Part shown: positions 16,365 through 24,459 of the stretch, in pieces
How the letters are laid out: each line of letters begins with the position of its first letter
How positions within the stretch are numbered: the first letter of the stretch is position 1
NCBI GenBank assembly: GCA_017408725.1
Contig: JAFQUA010000031.1
Location: 55,529 to 119,528, forward strand
Reading direction: 5' to 3'
Length of the DNA stretch: 64,000 nt
Source of the DNA: Oscillospiraceae bacterium
Lineage (GTDB): Bacteria > Bacillota_A > Clostridia > Oscillospirales > Oscillospiraceae
Position numbers and translations under genes: made by a program
Notes under the pieces: model-generated
The model's database searches: none
What the model saw: the letters and a program-made list of their open reading frames with translations, nothing else
What the model was told of the DNA's origin: nothing

Positions 16365-18689
16365 TTACTGGAACTGCAAGCGGTCGTCACGAAGCAAGGC
16401 CTTGACCTTCCCATTTTTCTTGGCGCTGCGAAGCAAATGCTCCGACAGAGGTCCCTCCACACTGTCCTGCACCAGTCGGCGCAAATGTCTGGCTCCCTCT
16501 TTTCCGCAACACTGCTTCGCAAGCCAGCCGGGAAGCTCTTCCGGAAACACAAACTGCATTCCCAGTCCTGCCATTCGGCCCTGCAGTTGCAGCAAATACT
16601 TTTCCGCAATCTTCTCCAAAGAACTGTCCTGCAGCTGCGAAAACGCAACGATCTTATCCAATCTGCCCAGGAATTCCGGTGCAAATGCATGGCGCAGGGC
16701 TTCCATCTTCTCTTTCTCGTTGCCAGCAGGCTGAAAGCCGAGGCCGTCACCCTTGCGCTCACCGCCGACATTGGAAGTCATCACAACGATGGCATTTTTG
16801 AAGCTGACCTTCCGTCCGCCGGAATCCGTCAATTCTCCCTCCTCCATGATCTGCAGAAGGATTCCACATACATCCGGATGGGCCTTCTCCAGTTCGTCTA
16901 AGAGCACCAGACAGTAGGGCCTCCTTCGAACCGCTTCCGTAAGTTTTCCGCCCTCTTCATAGCCTACATAGCCAGGAGGTGCGCCGATTAGTCGTGATAC
17001 CGACTGCTTTTCCATATACTCCGTCATGTCCAGCCGGATCATAGCATCACAGCTGCCATAAACCTCCTCAGCCAGCACACGGCACAATTCCGTCTTTCCC
17101 ACGCCGGTGGGACCTGTAAACATCAAGCAGGCAATAGGCCGGTGCTCATCACGAACGCCGGAGGATCCCCTGCGAACAGCCTCCGCAACAGCCTTCACTG
17201 CCTCCTGTTGACCGATCACCCGCTCCGAAAGGATATCCTCAAGGATCAAAAGCCGCTCACGCTCATCCGTACTAAGCCTGCCGGCAGGGATTCCCGTTCT
17301 GGCAGACACTGCCCATGTGATGTCCGCACCGGTAACAGCTCTGGGTCTGCGGTTTTCTGCGCTCTTTCCCGCCATTTTTTGCATCTTATCCCGCAATTCG
17401 GCAGCCTTTTCATACCGACTCTCCCGCACGGCCTCATGAAGCTCCAGTTCCAGATCCTGCCGCAAGCCATTTCCTTTTCCCTGACGCAGCTCTTCCATAC
17501 GGGCATGGGACGCACCCTCGTCCAAAAGATCAATAGCCTTATCCGGCAGAAACAGATCCGGCAAATACCGCACAGACAACCGCACAGCCTCTTTGAGAGC
17601 TTCCTCCGTAATCCGCATATGGTGGTGGCGCTCTAGACCCGGTTTCAGCCCCTGCAGGATCTGCAACGCAGCCTCCTGATCCGGTTCCTCTACTATGACG
17701 GGACGAAACCGTCTGTCCAAGGCCGGATCTTTTTCAATAAACTTCCGGTATTCCGTCAGTGTAGTAGCGCCAAGGATCTGAAGCTCGCCCCTGCCAAGAG
17801 CCGGTTTAAAGATGTTTGCCGCGTCAATAGCCCCCTCTGCCGCGCCGGCACCCACAATAGTATGCATTTCATCAACAAAGAGGATCACATCCCCGCTTCT
17901 GCGGATCTCCGACAAAACATCCCGCAATCTCTCTTCAAACTCTCCCCGGTATTTCGTTCCCGCGACAAGATTTGCCATATTCAGACTAATCAACCGCTTA
18001 TCCTTCAACTGGGGCGGTACATTTCCAACAGCCATCCGCTGGGCAAGCCCTTCAGCAATGGCAGTCTTACCAACACCGGGTTCTCCAATCAATGCCGGGT
18101 TGTTCTTATTTTTCCGGCTTAAGATACCAATGACCATATCGATTTCCTTTTCTCTGCCGATCACCGGGTCCATTGTCGCCGCCTTCATGATCATATCTTC
18201 ACTGAACTGCTCCAAAAGCTTCATAGTAACCGCCTCCTTTTTTGAATTTACTGGTTCTCTTGCTTCCCATTGCAAATAATCAAGGGATTTGGTAAATACC
18301 TCATTCCGGTCCACATTGGCAATGCTCAATAATTCTTGGGCTGCGCAATGCTCGCACCGCAGCAGAGCCATCAGGATATGGATGCACATAATTCCTTTGC
18401 TGTCACTTAACCGCGCCTCCCGGGCCGCTGTTGCAAAAATCCTTTTTGCGGATTTTGTAAAGCCCTGTACAAGAGGCATGTACGGTGCACCCATTCCATA
18501 CAAAACATTTGAAAGCACCATGAGAAACTCCATATTAATACCGGCACTTTGCAGTATTAATCCGCTCCAACCCGGTTCTGCTGCCAAGGCCATCAAAATA
18601 TGCTGGCTGCCTACATAGCTGTGGCCCATGCTGCGGGCATATCCCGCAGCGGATACCACCAGTTGCTCCGCCTGCACCGTATACCGCAT
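16365..18689 (-). CDS. clpC: ClpC-type AAA+ ATPase (Clp chaperone)
   Basis: This protein unfolds substrates for ClpP. The second of two ATGs (18689) is preferred because GGAGG lies seven bases upstream; from the first (18695) the spacing is too short. The 774-residue product has a double Clp-N domain (about 1-145), a first AAA domain (GEPGVGKTA, VILFVDEMHT), a short middle region with a UVR-like segment (LHEAVRESRYEKAAELRDKM), a second AAA domain (GPTGVGKTE, LVLLDELEKAH) and a C-terminal D2-small domain. The middle region makes it ClpC rather than ClpA or ClpB. The usual ctsR-mcsA-mcsB partners are not adjacent. Confidence 0.92.
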   Translation of the reverse strand: MRYTVQAEQLVVSAAGYARSMGHSYVGSQHILMALAAEPGWSGLILQSAGINMEFLMVLSNVLYGMGAPYMPLVQGFTKSAKRIFATAAREARLSDSKGIMCIHILMALLRCEHCAAQELLSIANVDRNEVFTKSLDYLQWEAREPVNSKKEAVTMKLLEQFSEDMIMKAATMDPVIGREKEIDMVIGILSRKNKNNPALIGEPGVGKTAIAEGLAQRMAVGNVPPQLKDKRLISLNMANLVAGTKYRGEFEERLRDVLSEIRRSGDVILFVDEMHTIVGAGAAEGAIDAANIFKPALGRGELQILGATTLTEYRKFIEKDPALDRRFRPVIVEEPDQEAALQILQGLKPGLERHHHMRITEEALKEAVRLSVRYLPDLFLPDKAIDLLDEGASHARMEELRQGKGNGLRQDLELELHEAVRESRYEKAAELRDKMQKMAGKSAENRRPRAVTGADITWAVSARTGIPAGRLSTDERERLLILEDILSERVIGQQEAVKAVAEAVRRGSSGVRDEHRPIACLMFTGPTGVGKTELCRVLAEEVYGSCDAMIRLDMTEYMEKQSVSRLIGAPPGYVGYEEGGKLTEAVRRRPYCLVLLDELEKAHPDVCGILLQIMEEGELTDSGGRKVSFKNAIVVMTSNVGGERKGDGLGFQPAGNEKEKMEALRHAFAPEFLGRLDKIVAFSQLQDSSLEKIAEKYLLQLQGRMAGLGMQFVFPEELPGWLAKQCCGKEGARHLRRLVQDSVEGPLSEHLLRSAKKNGKVKALLRDDRLQFQ

Positions 18690-18747
18690 CCCCATCCCTC
18701 CTTTATCCGCAAAGTTTCACCACATACCACGAAAAATATACGAACCA

Positions 18748-18776
18748 TTTCGAAAAAAGGAATTGCTTTTTCGAAA
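18748..18776. promoter_or_regulatory. Inverted repeat of TTTCGAAA motifs in the clpC/ferredoxin divergent region
   Basis: TTTCGAAAAA (18748-18757) and TTTTTCGAAA (18767-18776) form a perfect 10-base inverted repeat with a 9-base centre, and each arm contains the palindrome TTTCGAAA. It covers the -35 of the ferredoxin promoter and lies about 60 bases upstream of clpC, so it looks like an operator. The factor is unknown; it does not match the CtsR site. Confidence 0.45.
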
Positions 18777-18790
18777 ATAAGTGTTAGAAT
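18763..18790 (+). promoter_or_regulatory. Promoter of the ferredoxin gene
   Basis: -35 TTGCTT (18763-18768) and -10 TAGAAT (18785-18790) with a 16-base spacer, about 60 bases upstream of the ferredoxin start. The -35 lies inside the TTTCGAAA inverted repeat. Confidence 0.6.
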
Positions 18791-18849
18791 ATAGATGCAC
18801 GGTAGTCTATACTTATCCCGTGCTTGAAAAACATATTGGAGGGAATATC

Positions 18850-19020
18850 ATGGCTTACAACATTACTGACGCTTGTGTCAAGTGCGGCGCTTGTGCCGAC
18901 CAGTGCCCCGTCGAAGCTATCTCCGAGGGCGAAGACAAGTACGTCATCGATGCCGACATCTGTGTCAGCTGCGGCTCCTGCGCCGATCAGTGCCCCACTG
19001 AGGCTATCGAGGAAGGCTGA
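18850..19020 (+). CDS. 2[4Fe-4S] ferredoxin
   Basis: A 56-residue clostridial-type ferredoxin, a low-potential electron carrier for anaerobic metabolism. Two motifs C-x2-C-x2-C-x3-C-P are present (CVKCGACADQCP at residues 8-19 and CVSCGSCADQCP near 37-48), giving eight cysteines for two [4Fe-4S] clusters. The start is the ATG after a GGAGGG ribosome binding site; an in-frame ATG at 18781 lies within the promoter and is rejected. A terminator follows directly, so it is monocistronic. Its codons are strongly biased (GAC, TGC, GTC), suggesting high expression. Confidence 0.97.
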   Translation: MAYNITDACVKCGACADQCPVEAISEGEDKYVIDADICVSCGSCADQCPTEAIEEG

Positions 19021-19035
19021 TTCTTCCACATCCGT

Positions 19036-19075
19036 AATCAGTCTGCGCGGCGCAAATCAGCTGCGCAGGCTGATT
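19036..19075 (+). terminator. Terminator after the ferredoxin gene
   Basis: AATCAG-CTGCGC pairs with GCGCAG-CTGATT with single-base bulges, followed by TTTTCTTTT. It lies 15 bases after the stop codon. Confidence 0.8.
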
Positions 19076-19101
19076 TTTCTTTTACCAAACGGGAGGCAAT
19101 T

Positions 19102-19791
19102 ATGGAGCTGCTGCACAACGGATTTACACTGGATACACCTTCGGGAACCTTCCCACTGAGTACGGACTCCATGGTGCTCAGCGATTTTATCCGTCTGCCG
19201 AAAAACGCTCGGGTTCTGGACCTTGGTTCCGGCTGCGGCACTCTGGGCCTTTTGCTTTGCGCACGGGATCCCCGCTGTACCGTTACCGGAGTCGAACTGG
19301 ATGAATGCGCGCATATCGCCGCATTAAGTAATATTGAAAACAACAGCTTACAAAGCCGCATGAACAGTATATGCGCAGATCTGCGATCCTTTTCCCCCGG
19401 GGCAAACACCGAGTTATACACTGTTTGCCTATCCAACCCTCCGTATTTTACCGGCGGACCTGCTAGTGACACCTCTCCCCTTGCGCGGCGGGATGACTGC
19501 TGCAGTCCGGATGATCTTTTTACAACGGCAGCTCGATGCATTCAATTTGGCAGCGATTTTTATCTCGTTCATAAACCGGACAAACTTGCACAGCTTTGCT
19601 CCTGCGCCGTTAAAAACAGTTTAGAGCCCAAGCGGCTCATGCTGGTTCGCCATCACAGCGAAGCCGATGTATCTATGATCCTGCTGCAGTGCAGAAAAGG
19701 CGCAAAACCCGGTCTTATATGGGAAGAAATGTGTCTCTTTGATCATAATGGTGTTCCAACGGAGCACTATAAAAGAATTTACCACCTATAG
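19102..19791 (+). CDS. TrmN6-like tRNA1(Val) A37 N6-methyltransferase family protein
   Basis: A 229-residue SAM-dependent methyltransferase with motif I VLDLGSGCGTLGLLL (about 33-47), an acidic motif II (GVELDE) and the catalytic NPPY (about residue 112) typical of N6-adenine methyltransferases. It resembles the YfiC/YabB family, which in many Firmicutes sits directly before rsmI, as here (10-base gap). The exact tRNA target in this organism is not proven. The start is the ATG at 19102, preceded by a weak ribosome binding site (GGGAGG). Confidence 0.85.
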   Translation: MELLHNGFTLDTPSGTFPLSTDSMVLSDFIRLPKNARVLDLGSGCGTLGLLLCARDPRCTVTGVELDECAHIAALSNIENNSLQSRMNSICADLRSFSPGANTELYTVCLSNPPYFTGGPASDTSPLARRDDCCSPDDLFTTAARCIQFGSDFYLVHKPDKLAQLCSCAVKNSLEPKRLMLVRHHSEADVSMILLQCRKGAKPGLIWEEMCLFDHNGVPTEHYKRIYHL

Positions 19792-19801
19792 GAGGAGCCT
19801 T

Positions 19802-20641
19802 ATGGCCGGAATGCTGTATTTGGTGCCAACGCCCATCGGAAATCTGGGAGATATCTCAATCCGCTGCAAAGAAACTCTGGAGCAGGCAGATTTCATCGCA
19901 GCCGAGGACACCAGAGTCACACTGAAGCTCCTGAATCATCTGGGCATAAAAAAAAGCCTTGTCAGCTACTACGAGCATAACAAGGCCAGCAAGGGCAATA
20001 TGATTCTGGATCGAATTATCGCCGGTGAAACCTGCGCACTGGTTTCCGATGCCGGAAGTCCTGCTATTTCCGATCCGGGCGAAGATCTTGTCAAGCAGTG
20101 TGCCGATGCCGGCATCACGGTATGCGCCATTCCCGGCCCCTGCGCCGTGATCACGGCGCTGAGCATTTCTGGCCAGAGCACCGGCAGATTTTGCTTTGAG
20201 GGCTTTCTTTCCACTGCAAAGAAAAGCCGTCGGGAGCATCTGGAATCATTGATTCATGAACAAAGAACCATGATCTTCTACGAAGCGCCCCACAAGCTGT
20301 TATCCACTTTGGAAGATATGGCTGCCGTTTTCGGCAATGAACGGCCCATCAGCCTCTGCCGGGAATTGACAAAGCTACACGAAGAAGTCGTTCGAACAAA
20401 GCTGGGCCAAGCCATTGAAAAATACCGTGCCAATGGACCCAAAGGTGAATTTGTGCTGGTACTGGCAGGCGCTCCCGAGGAAGTCGTAGAAGCCCCCTCA
20501 TCCGACGATGCCGCCCAGTATCTTTCAAGGTTGATTGCGTCCGGACTTAGCAGAAAAGATGCAATCAAGCAGACTGCCAAGGATCTGAATCTGCCGAAAA
20601 ATGTGGTATACGATCTGGCGCTTCAAATGGAAAATGAATAA
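19802..20641 (+). CDS. rsmI: 16S rRNA (cytidine-1402-2'-O)-methyltransferase
   Basis: RsmI adds the 2'-O-methyl to C1402, the same nucleotide modified on N4 by RsmH encoded at 14830-15765. The start after AGGAGGAGCCTT gives 279 residues; an upstream in-frame ATG at 19739 lies inside the preceding gene. Family motifs are VPTPIGNLGDIS near the N-terminus, AAEDTR, and SDAGSPAISDPGEDLV. A terminator follows. Confidence 0.97.
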   Translation: MAGMLYLVPTPIGNLGDISIRCKETLEQADFIAAEDTRVTLKLLNHLGIKKSLVSYYEHNKASKGNMILDRIIAGETCALVSDAGSPAISDPGEDLVKQCADAGITVCAIPGPCAVITALSISGQSTGRFCFEGFLSTAKKSRREHLESLIHEQRTMIFYEAPHKLLSTLEDMAAVFGNERPISLCRELTKLHEEVVRTKLGQAIEKYRANGPKGEFVLVLAGAPEEVVEAPSSDDAAQYLSRLIASGLSRKDAIKQTAKDLNLPKNVVYDLALQMENE

Positions 20642-20647
20642 AAAGAC

Positions 20648-20684
20648 GGCGGTTTCCACCACTGGAACCGCCATTTTATTTTTT
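20648..20684. terminator. Shared terminator between rsmI and abrB
   Basis: GGCGGTTTCCA pairs with TGGAACCGCC (one bulge), followed by ATTTTATTTTTT on the plus strand. It ends rsmI and lies at the 3' end of the converging abrB gene. Confidence 0.8.
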
Positions 20685-20925
20685 AAAACTTACTAATATT
20701 GCGAACACACTGCTGACAAACATTCTTTCCGCAATAAGAAATCAAGCCATGAGAAGAAGAACAGAAAATACAGGAAGGCTCAAACTTTTGAAGAACAATC
20801 TGATCGTTATCCATAAAGATCTCCAGTTCGTCACGTTCCGCAATATCCAGCGTTCTGCGGATCTCGATCGGCAGAACGATCCTTCCCAGCTCATCGACCT
20901 TACGAATGATACCCGTGGATTTCAT
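20683..20925 (-). CDS. AbrB/SpoVT family transition-state regulator with C-terminal cysteine pairs
   Basis: An 80-residue DNA-binding protein. Residues 1-50 (MKSTGIIRKVDELGRIVLP followed by IEIRRTLDI) form an AbrB swapped-hairpin domain almost identical in layout to Bacillus AbrB. The tail differs: it has C-x2-C, a lone Cys and C-x2-C (CIFC, YCGK, CQQC), consistent with a small zinc ribbon, a form common in Oscillospirales. The start at 20925 is chosen by homology and a GGGG-type ribosome binding site. It probably regulates stationary-phase or sporulation genes, consistent with spmAB next door. Confidence 0.88.
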   Translation of the reverse strand: MKSTGIIRKVDELGRIVLPIEIRRTLDIAERDELEIFMDNDQIVLQKFEPSCIFCSSSHGLISYCGKNVCQQCVRNISKF

Positions 20926-20975
20926 ACGCAAACCAACCCCTTTCGCATGCAAAACGAATTAAGAAATTTATCATG

Positions 20976-21004
20976 ATTATACTGCTTCTTGCGTATTATG
21001 TCAA
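20976..21004 (-). promoter_or_regulatory. Promoter of abrB
   Basis: Consensus -35 TTGACA (20999-21004) and -10 TATAAT (20976-20981) with a 17-base spacer on the minus strand, about 50 bases upstream of the abrB start. Confidence 0.85.
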
Positions 21005-21045
21005 TCTTTTTTGAAATTTCAGCGATTTTAGCAGTAATTTACAGT

Positions 21046-21073
21046 GCATTTTCCCTTTTATACTGCATATTGT
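21046..21073 (+). promoter_or_regulatory. Candidate sporulation (sigma-E like) promoter of spmAB
   Basis: GCATTTT (21046-21052), a 13-base spacer and CATATTGT (21066-21073) resemble the mother-cell sigma-E consensus (GCATATT and CATACAxT). No sigma-A promoter is seen in the gap. The downstream genes are sporulation genes. Confidence 0.5.
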
Positions 21074-21094
21074 ACAACACTGGAGGGTTGTACA

Positions 21095-21679
21095 ATGGTT
21101 ATGAGCTGGATTTGGACCGGAATACTGACTGTTTCACTATTCTTCGCTCTGTTGCAAGGCAGAGGTAGCGAGCTTTCTGCTGCCATTGCACAGGGCGCAC
21201 AGAACGGTTTTACGCTTGCTGTTTCTATGGCGGGGGCAATCTGTCTTTGGACTGGGGTTGGGAAGCTCATGGATCATGCCGGAATGACACAGAGCCTTTC
21301 CGACCTGCTGCGTCCTATACTAAAGCAGGTGTTTCCATCTACAAAAACAAATGAACCACTGGCCAAAAGCTTAAGCGCAAACATATGCGCAAACTTTTTG
21401 GGTCTGGGAAATGCAGCCACCCCAATGGGCATTCAAGCCGTCAAGCAAATGACCGACCCTCATTCACCCGGATTGGCAACCGACGAGATGTGCAGACTGA
21501 TTGTTTTAAATACAGCATCCATTCAACTCATTCCTGCAAATGTTGCCGCCGTTCGCGCATCCTTAGGCTGCCCTACTCCCTTTGACATTCTCCCAGCAGT
21601 ATGGCTTACCAGTGCGTGCTCAGCAGGCTTAGGCCTTCTGTCTGCATGGATCTTTGGAAAGCTGTGGAAACATGACTGA
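21095..21679 (+). CDS. spmA: Spore maturation protein A
   Basis: A 194-residue polytopic membrane protein with a nucleoside-recognition (Gate) domain. In Bacillus it is needed with SpmB for spore core dehydration. The conserved segment NICANFLGLGNAATPMGIQA is present near residues 95-114. The start is the ATG eight bases after GGAGGG; the earlier in-frame ATG at 21044 overlaps the promoter. spmB begins inside its 3' end. Confidence 0.92.
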   Translation: MVMSWIWTGILTVSLFFALLQGRGSELSAAIAQGAQNGFTLAVSMAGAICLWTGVGKLMDHAGMTQSLSDLLRPILKQVFPSTKTNEPLAKSLSANICANFLGLGNAATPMGIQAVKQMTDPHSPGLATDEMCRLIVLNTASIQLIPANVAAVRASLGCPTPFDILPAVWLTSACSAGLGLLSAWIFGKLWKHD

Positions 21680-22184
21680 CTATATTGTACCGTTCCTTCT
21701 GTTGATAACAGCGGTGTCAGCCTTTCGCAAGAAAGAAAGTGCGTATGATCTTCTGCTATCCGGTGCTGCAGACGGTTTGAAACTTCTGGTTTCCATCGTT
21801 CCTGCGTTGATCCTTCTGTTAACTGCCGTGTCCATGCTCCGTGCATCCGGCGCAATGGAAATTATCAGCACCGTTCTTGCACCGGTATTTCGTTTTTTCG
21901 GCATACCGCCGGAAACAGCGCTTCTTGTTTTGATACGCCCCATCAGCGGCAGTGCGGCGCTGGCAGTTGGGGCAGATCTCATGAGCCAGTACGGAGTGGA
22001 CTCTGCCATTGGCAGGACCGTTGCGGTTATGCTTGGATCAACCGAAACCACATTTTACACCGTCAGCGTCTATTTTGGTGCGGCAGGGATCAAAAAAACA
22101 CGCTACACTGTCCCTGCTGCACTGATCGCAGATTTTACCGGTTTTTTTGTTGCTTCATTAACGGTCAAGCTGTTCTTTTCATAA
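21672..22184 (+). CDS. spmB: Spore maturation protein B
   Basis: A 170-residue membrane protein, partner of SpmA. Conserved features are RKKESAYDLLLSGAADGLK near the N-terminus and IRPISGSAALAV with GSTETTFYTVSVYFGAAGIK in the second half. The start (21672) overlaps the spmA stop by eight bases, so translation is coupled. A strong terminator follows. Confidence 0.92.
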   Translation: MTDYIVPFLLLITAVSAFRKKESAYDLLLSGAADGLKLLVSIVPALILLLTAVSMLRASGAMEIISTVLAPVFRFFGIPPETALLVLIRPISGSAALAVGADLMSQYGVDSAIGRTVAVMLGSTETTFYTVSVYFGAAGIKKTRYTVPAALIADFTGFFVASLTVKLFFS

Positions 22185-22186
22185 AA

Positions 22187-22215
22187 ACACGCAGACACTG
22201 TTGTGTCTGCGTGTT
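22187..22215. terminator. Shared terminator between spmB and the CD1247-type gene
   Basis: ACACGCAGACAC pairs with GTGTCTGCGTGT around a 4-base loop; A-rich and T-rich flanks allow use in both directions. The genes converge here. Confidence 0.8.
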
Positions 22216-22225
22216 TCAAATAGGA

Positions 22226-22678
22226 TTATTCTTCGTCCTCGTCGTCGTCAAAGCTGAACTCCAGAGTCTCTCCGCAACTGGAGCAGACAATGGAACCTGC
22301 TTCCAGAGTCTCTTCGTCGAAGTCGATGATGTTGCCGCAAGCACACTCAACCTCATAAATGGTGGTGTCCTCGTCGCCGAAGTCGAAGCCTTCTTCATAC
22401 TCATCATCATCGTCCCACTCGTCGTCATCCTCATCATAGTCGTCCTCGTCTTCCTCGAACTCCATGATGAAATCCTCGATGGCGTCCAGATCCTCTTCGA
22501 TCTCGTCCAACTCATCGGAGATGGCAATGGTGGTATCCTCGATATCGGTAACCTTCTTGGTCATATCGCCCAGCAGGTCAACGATTGCACTGATCATCTT
22601 GCCCTCAGCGGCCTCGGTGTCCAACTTCAGCCCGTCCATCAAGCCCTTGAGGTAAGCAGCCTTTTCAGAAATGGTCAT
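22226..22678 (-). CDS. CD1247-type acidic zinc-ribbon protein
   Basis: A 150-residue very acidic protein. Residues 1-55 are helical (MTISEKAAYLKGLMDGLKLD) and match the CD1247 N-terminal domain found across Clostridia. A long run of D and E follows (about 55-103), then a rubredoxin-like zinc ribbon with C-x-C and C-x2-C (ECACG near 110, CSSCG near 132) and an acidic tail. Function is unknown; the recurring position beside efp suggests a link to translation. It starts 41 bases after efp. Confidence 0.8.
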   Translation of the reverse strand: MTISEKAAYLKGLMDGLKLDTEAAEGKMISAIVDLLGDMTKKVTDIEDTTIAISDELDEIEEDLDAIEDFIMEFEEDEDDYDEDDDEWDDDDEYEEGFDFGDEDTTIYEVECACGNIIDFDEETLEAGSIVCSSCGETLEFSFDDDEDEE

Positions 22679-22719
22679 GGTTGTTCTCCTTTCATAAGGG
22701 GGATTGCCACGAATGATAA

Positions 22720-23283
22720 TTAAACCTTGGAACGGCCCAGATACTCGCCTGTACGGGTGTCGATCTGGATCTTGTCGCCCTCGTTGATGAACAGAGGCAC
22801 CTTGACTTCAGCGCCGGTCTCTACAGTAGCGGGCTTGGTAACATTGGTAGCGGTGTTGCCGGCAAAACCGGGCTCGGTCTCAGTAACAACCAGATCAACA
22901 AAGTTGGGAACTTCAACGCCGAAAACCTTGCCCTTATAGCTCATAACAGTGCAGATATCGTTCTCCTTGACAAACTTGAAGCTGTCGTCCAGAACGGAAG
23001 CATCCAGAGGCTCCAGTTCGAAGGTCTCCTGATCCATGAAGTAGTACAGCTGACCGTCATTGTAGGAATACTCCATCTTCTTGCGCTCAACAAAAGCAGT
23101 GGGGAACTTAGCGGAAGGGTTCAGAGAAGTTTCAGTCACACCGCCGGTAATGACATTGCGCATCTTGACGCGAACGAAAGCAGCGCCCTTGCCGGGCTTA
23201 ACATGCTGGAATTCAACGACCTGCATAACCTTGCCGTCCAGCTCAAAGGTAATGCCGTTTCTGATGTCGCCTGCAGAAATCAT
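22720..23283 (-). CDS. efp: Elongation factor P
   Basis: EF-P relieves ribosome stalling at consecutive prolines. The 187-residue length is standard, with three beta-barrel domains. The tip loop [14 protein letters not shown] places a lysine at the position that is modified in other bacteria. The C-terminal signature [14 protein letters not shown] is intact. A strong promoter lies 65 bases upstream, and AGGAGG precedes the start. Confidence 0.97.
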   Translation of the reverse strand: MISAGDIRNGITFELDGKVMQVVEFQHVKPGKGAAFVRVKMRNVITGGVTETSLNPSAKFPTAFVERKKMEYSYNDGQLYYFMDQETFELEPLDASVLDDSFKFVKENDICTVMSYKGKVFGVEVPNFVDLVVTETEPGFAGNTATNVTKPATVETGAEVKVPLFINEGDKIQIDTRTGEYLGRSKV

Positions 23284-23347
23284 AGTTTATTTCCTCCTAG
23301 ATTGTCCCCTTTCGGGGAATAATTTTTAACATAGCTTTAGCTAATAC

Positions 23348-23376
23348 ATTATAACGCAAAACTTTTCTTTTTTCAA
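23348..23376 (-). promoter_or_regulatory. Promoter of efp
   Basis: -35 TTGAAA (23371-23376), 17-base spacer and -10 TATAAT (23348-23353) on the minus strand. The leader contains a small CCCC-GAAA-GGGG hairpin before the ribosome binding site. Confidence 0.85.
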
Positions 23377-23394
23377 GAGGAAAACACAACTTTT

Positions 23395-24459
23395 TTAGAC
23401 GATTATCAAATTTTTGGGGCTCTTTGTAATGTTCTCGTGACCGTTTTCGCGATAAATGATCACATCCTCTATACGAACACCAAATTTACCGGGCAGATAG
23501 ATGCCGGGCTCAGCAGAGCAGACCGCACCGGCAGGAATGCCTTCGGCATTGGCACCGTTGGGACTGGGACTCTCATGGACTTCCAGACCAAGGCTGTGGC
23601 CGTAACCGTGACCAAAGTATTCACCATAGCCGGCATCGGTGATGACCTTGCGTGCGGTTCCGTCAATATCCTTACCGGGAACACCTGCCTTTGAGATTTC
23701 CAGAGCCGCCAACTGAGCCTTCAGCACGGTATTGTATACCTTCTCCATTTCCTCGGTTGCAAAGCCCACGGCAACGGTACGGGTCATGTCGGAGCAATAA
23801 CCCATATAGGAAGCGCCAAAGTCCATGGTAATGAAATCACCCTTTTGGATCTCCCGCTCCCCTGCTACGCCGTGAGGCAGACTGGTATTGGGGCCGGAAA
23901 CAACGATAGGATCAAAGGCAAGCCCGGTAGCGCCGTTTTTATACAGGCAGTAGATGAGTTCTGCCTGGAGCTGAAGCTCCGTCATACCGGGCTGAATCCG
24001 GGTGATGACCTCAGAAAATGCCTTATCCGTGATAGACTGAGCCTTGCGCATCAGATCCAATTCCCAATCCTCTTTTATGCCGCGGAAACCGTTGATCTGC
24101 TTGTTATAGGGGATCAATTCGGCATTCAGCTTTTCCTTATAGTAATTGTACTCGGCTACAGTCAGGTAAGTTTCCTCAAAACCAAGTTTGGATACACCAA
24201 ACTCAGCAATGGCATCGTTCAGTCGAACGATGTAATTATTCTGTCGGTTCATTTCCAGAACCTCAAAGCCCTTCAGATTGTTCTGCGCAGACTCAATGTA
24301 ACGGCTGTCGGTAAAGTAACGGCATCCGGCCTTTGTGACAATGGCAACGCCCTCAGCAATGTCAAATTCTGCACCGTAGTGGCGGCTGTAGCGGGAGGTC
24401 AGCAAAAGGCCGTCCACCTCACCGTTCAAGAGGGTCAAATATTTCTCCAGATTTTTCAT
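23395..24459 (-). CDS. M24 family aminopeptidase (Xaa-Pro peptidase type)
   Basis: A 354-residue cytosolic metallopeptidase that probably removes residues in front of proline. It has an N-terminal creatinase-like domain (about 1-125) and a pita-bread catalytic domain with metal ligands in MDFGASYMGYCSDMTRT (two Asp), GHGYGHSLGLEVHE (His) and SAEPGIYLPGKFGVRIED (two Glu). It is commonly found directly before efp in Firmicutes, as here. It overlaps yqeG by four bases. Confidence 0.9.
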   Translation of the reverse strand: MKNLEKYLTLLNGEVDGLLLTSRYSRHYGAEFDIAEGVAIVTKAGCRYFTDSRYIESAQNNLKGFEVLEMNRQNNYIVRLNDAIAEFGVSKLGFEETYLTVAEYNYYKEKLNAELIPYNKQINGFRGIKEDWELDLMRKAQSITDKAFSEVITRIQPGMTELQLQAELIYCLYKNGATGLAFDPIVVSGPNTSLPHGVAGEREIQKGDFITMDFGASYMGYCSDMTRTVAVGFATEEMEKVYNTVLKAQLAALEISKAGVPGKDIDGTARKVITDAGYGEYFGHGYGHSLGLEVHESPSPNGANAEGIPAGAVCSAEPGIYLPGKFGVRIEDVIIYRENGHENITKSPKNLIIV

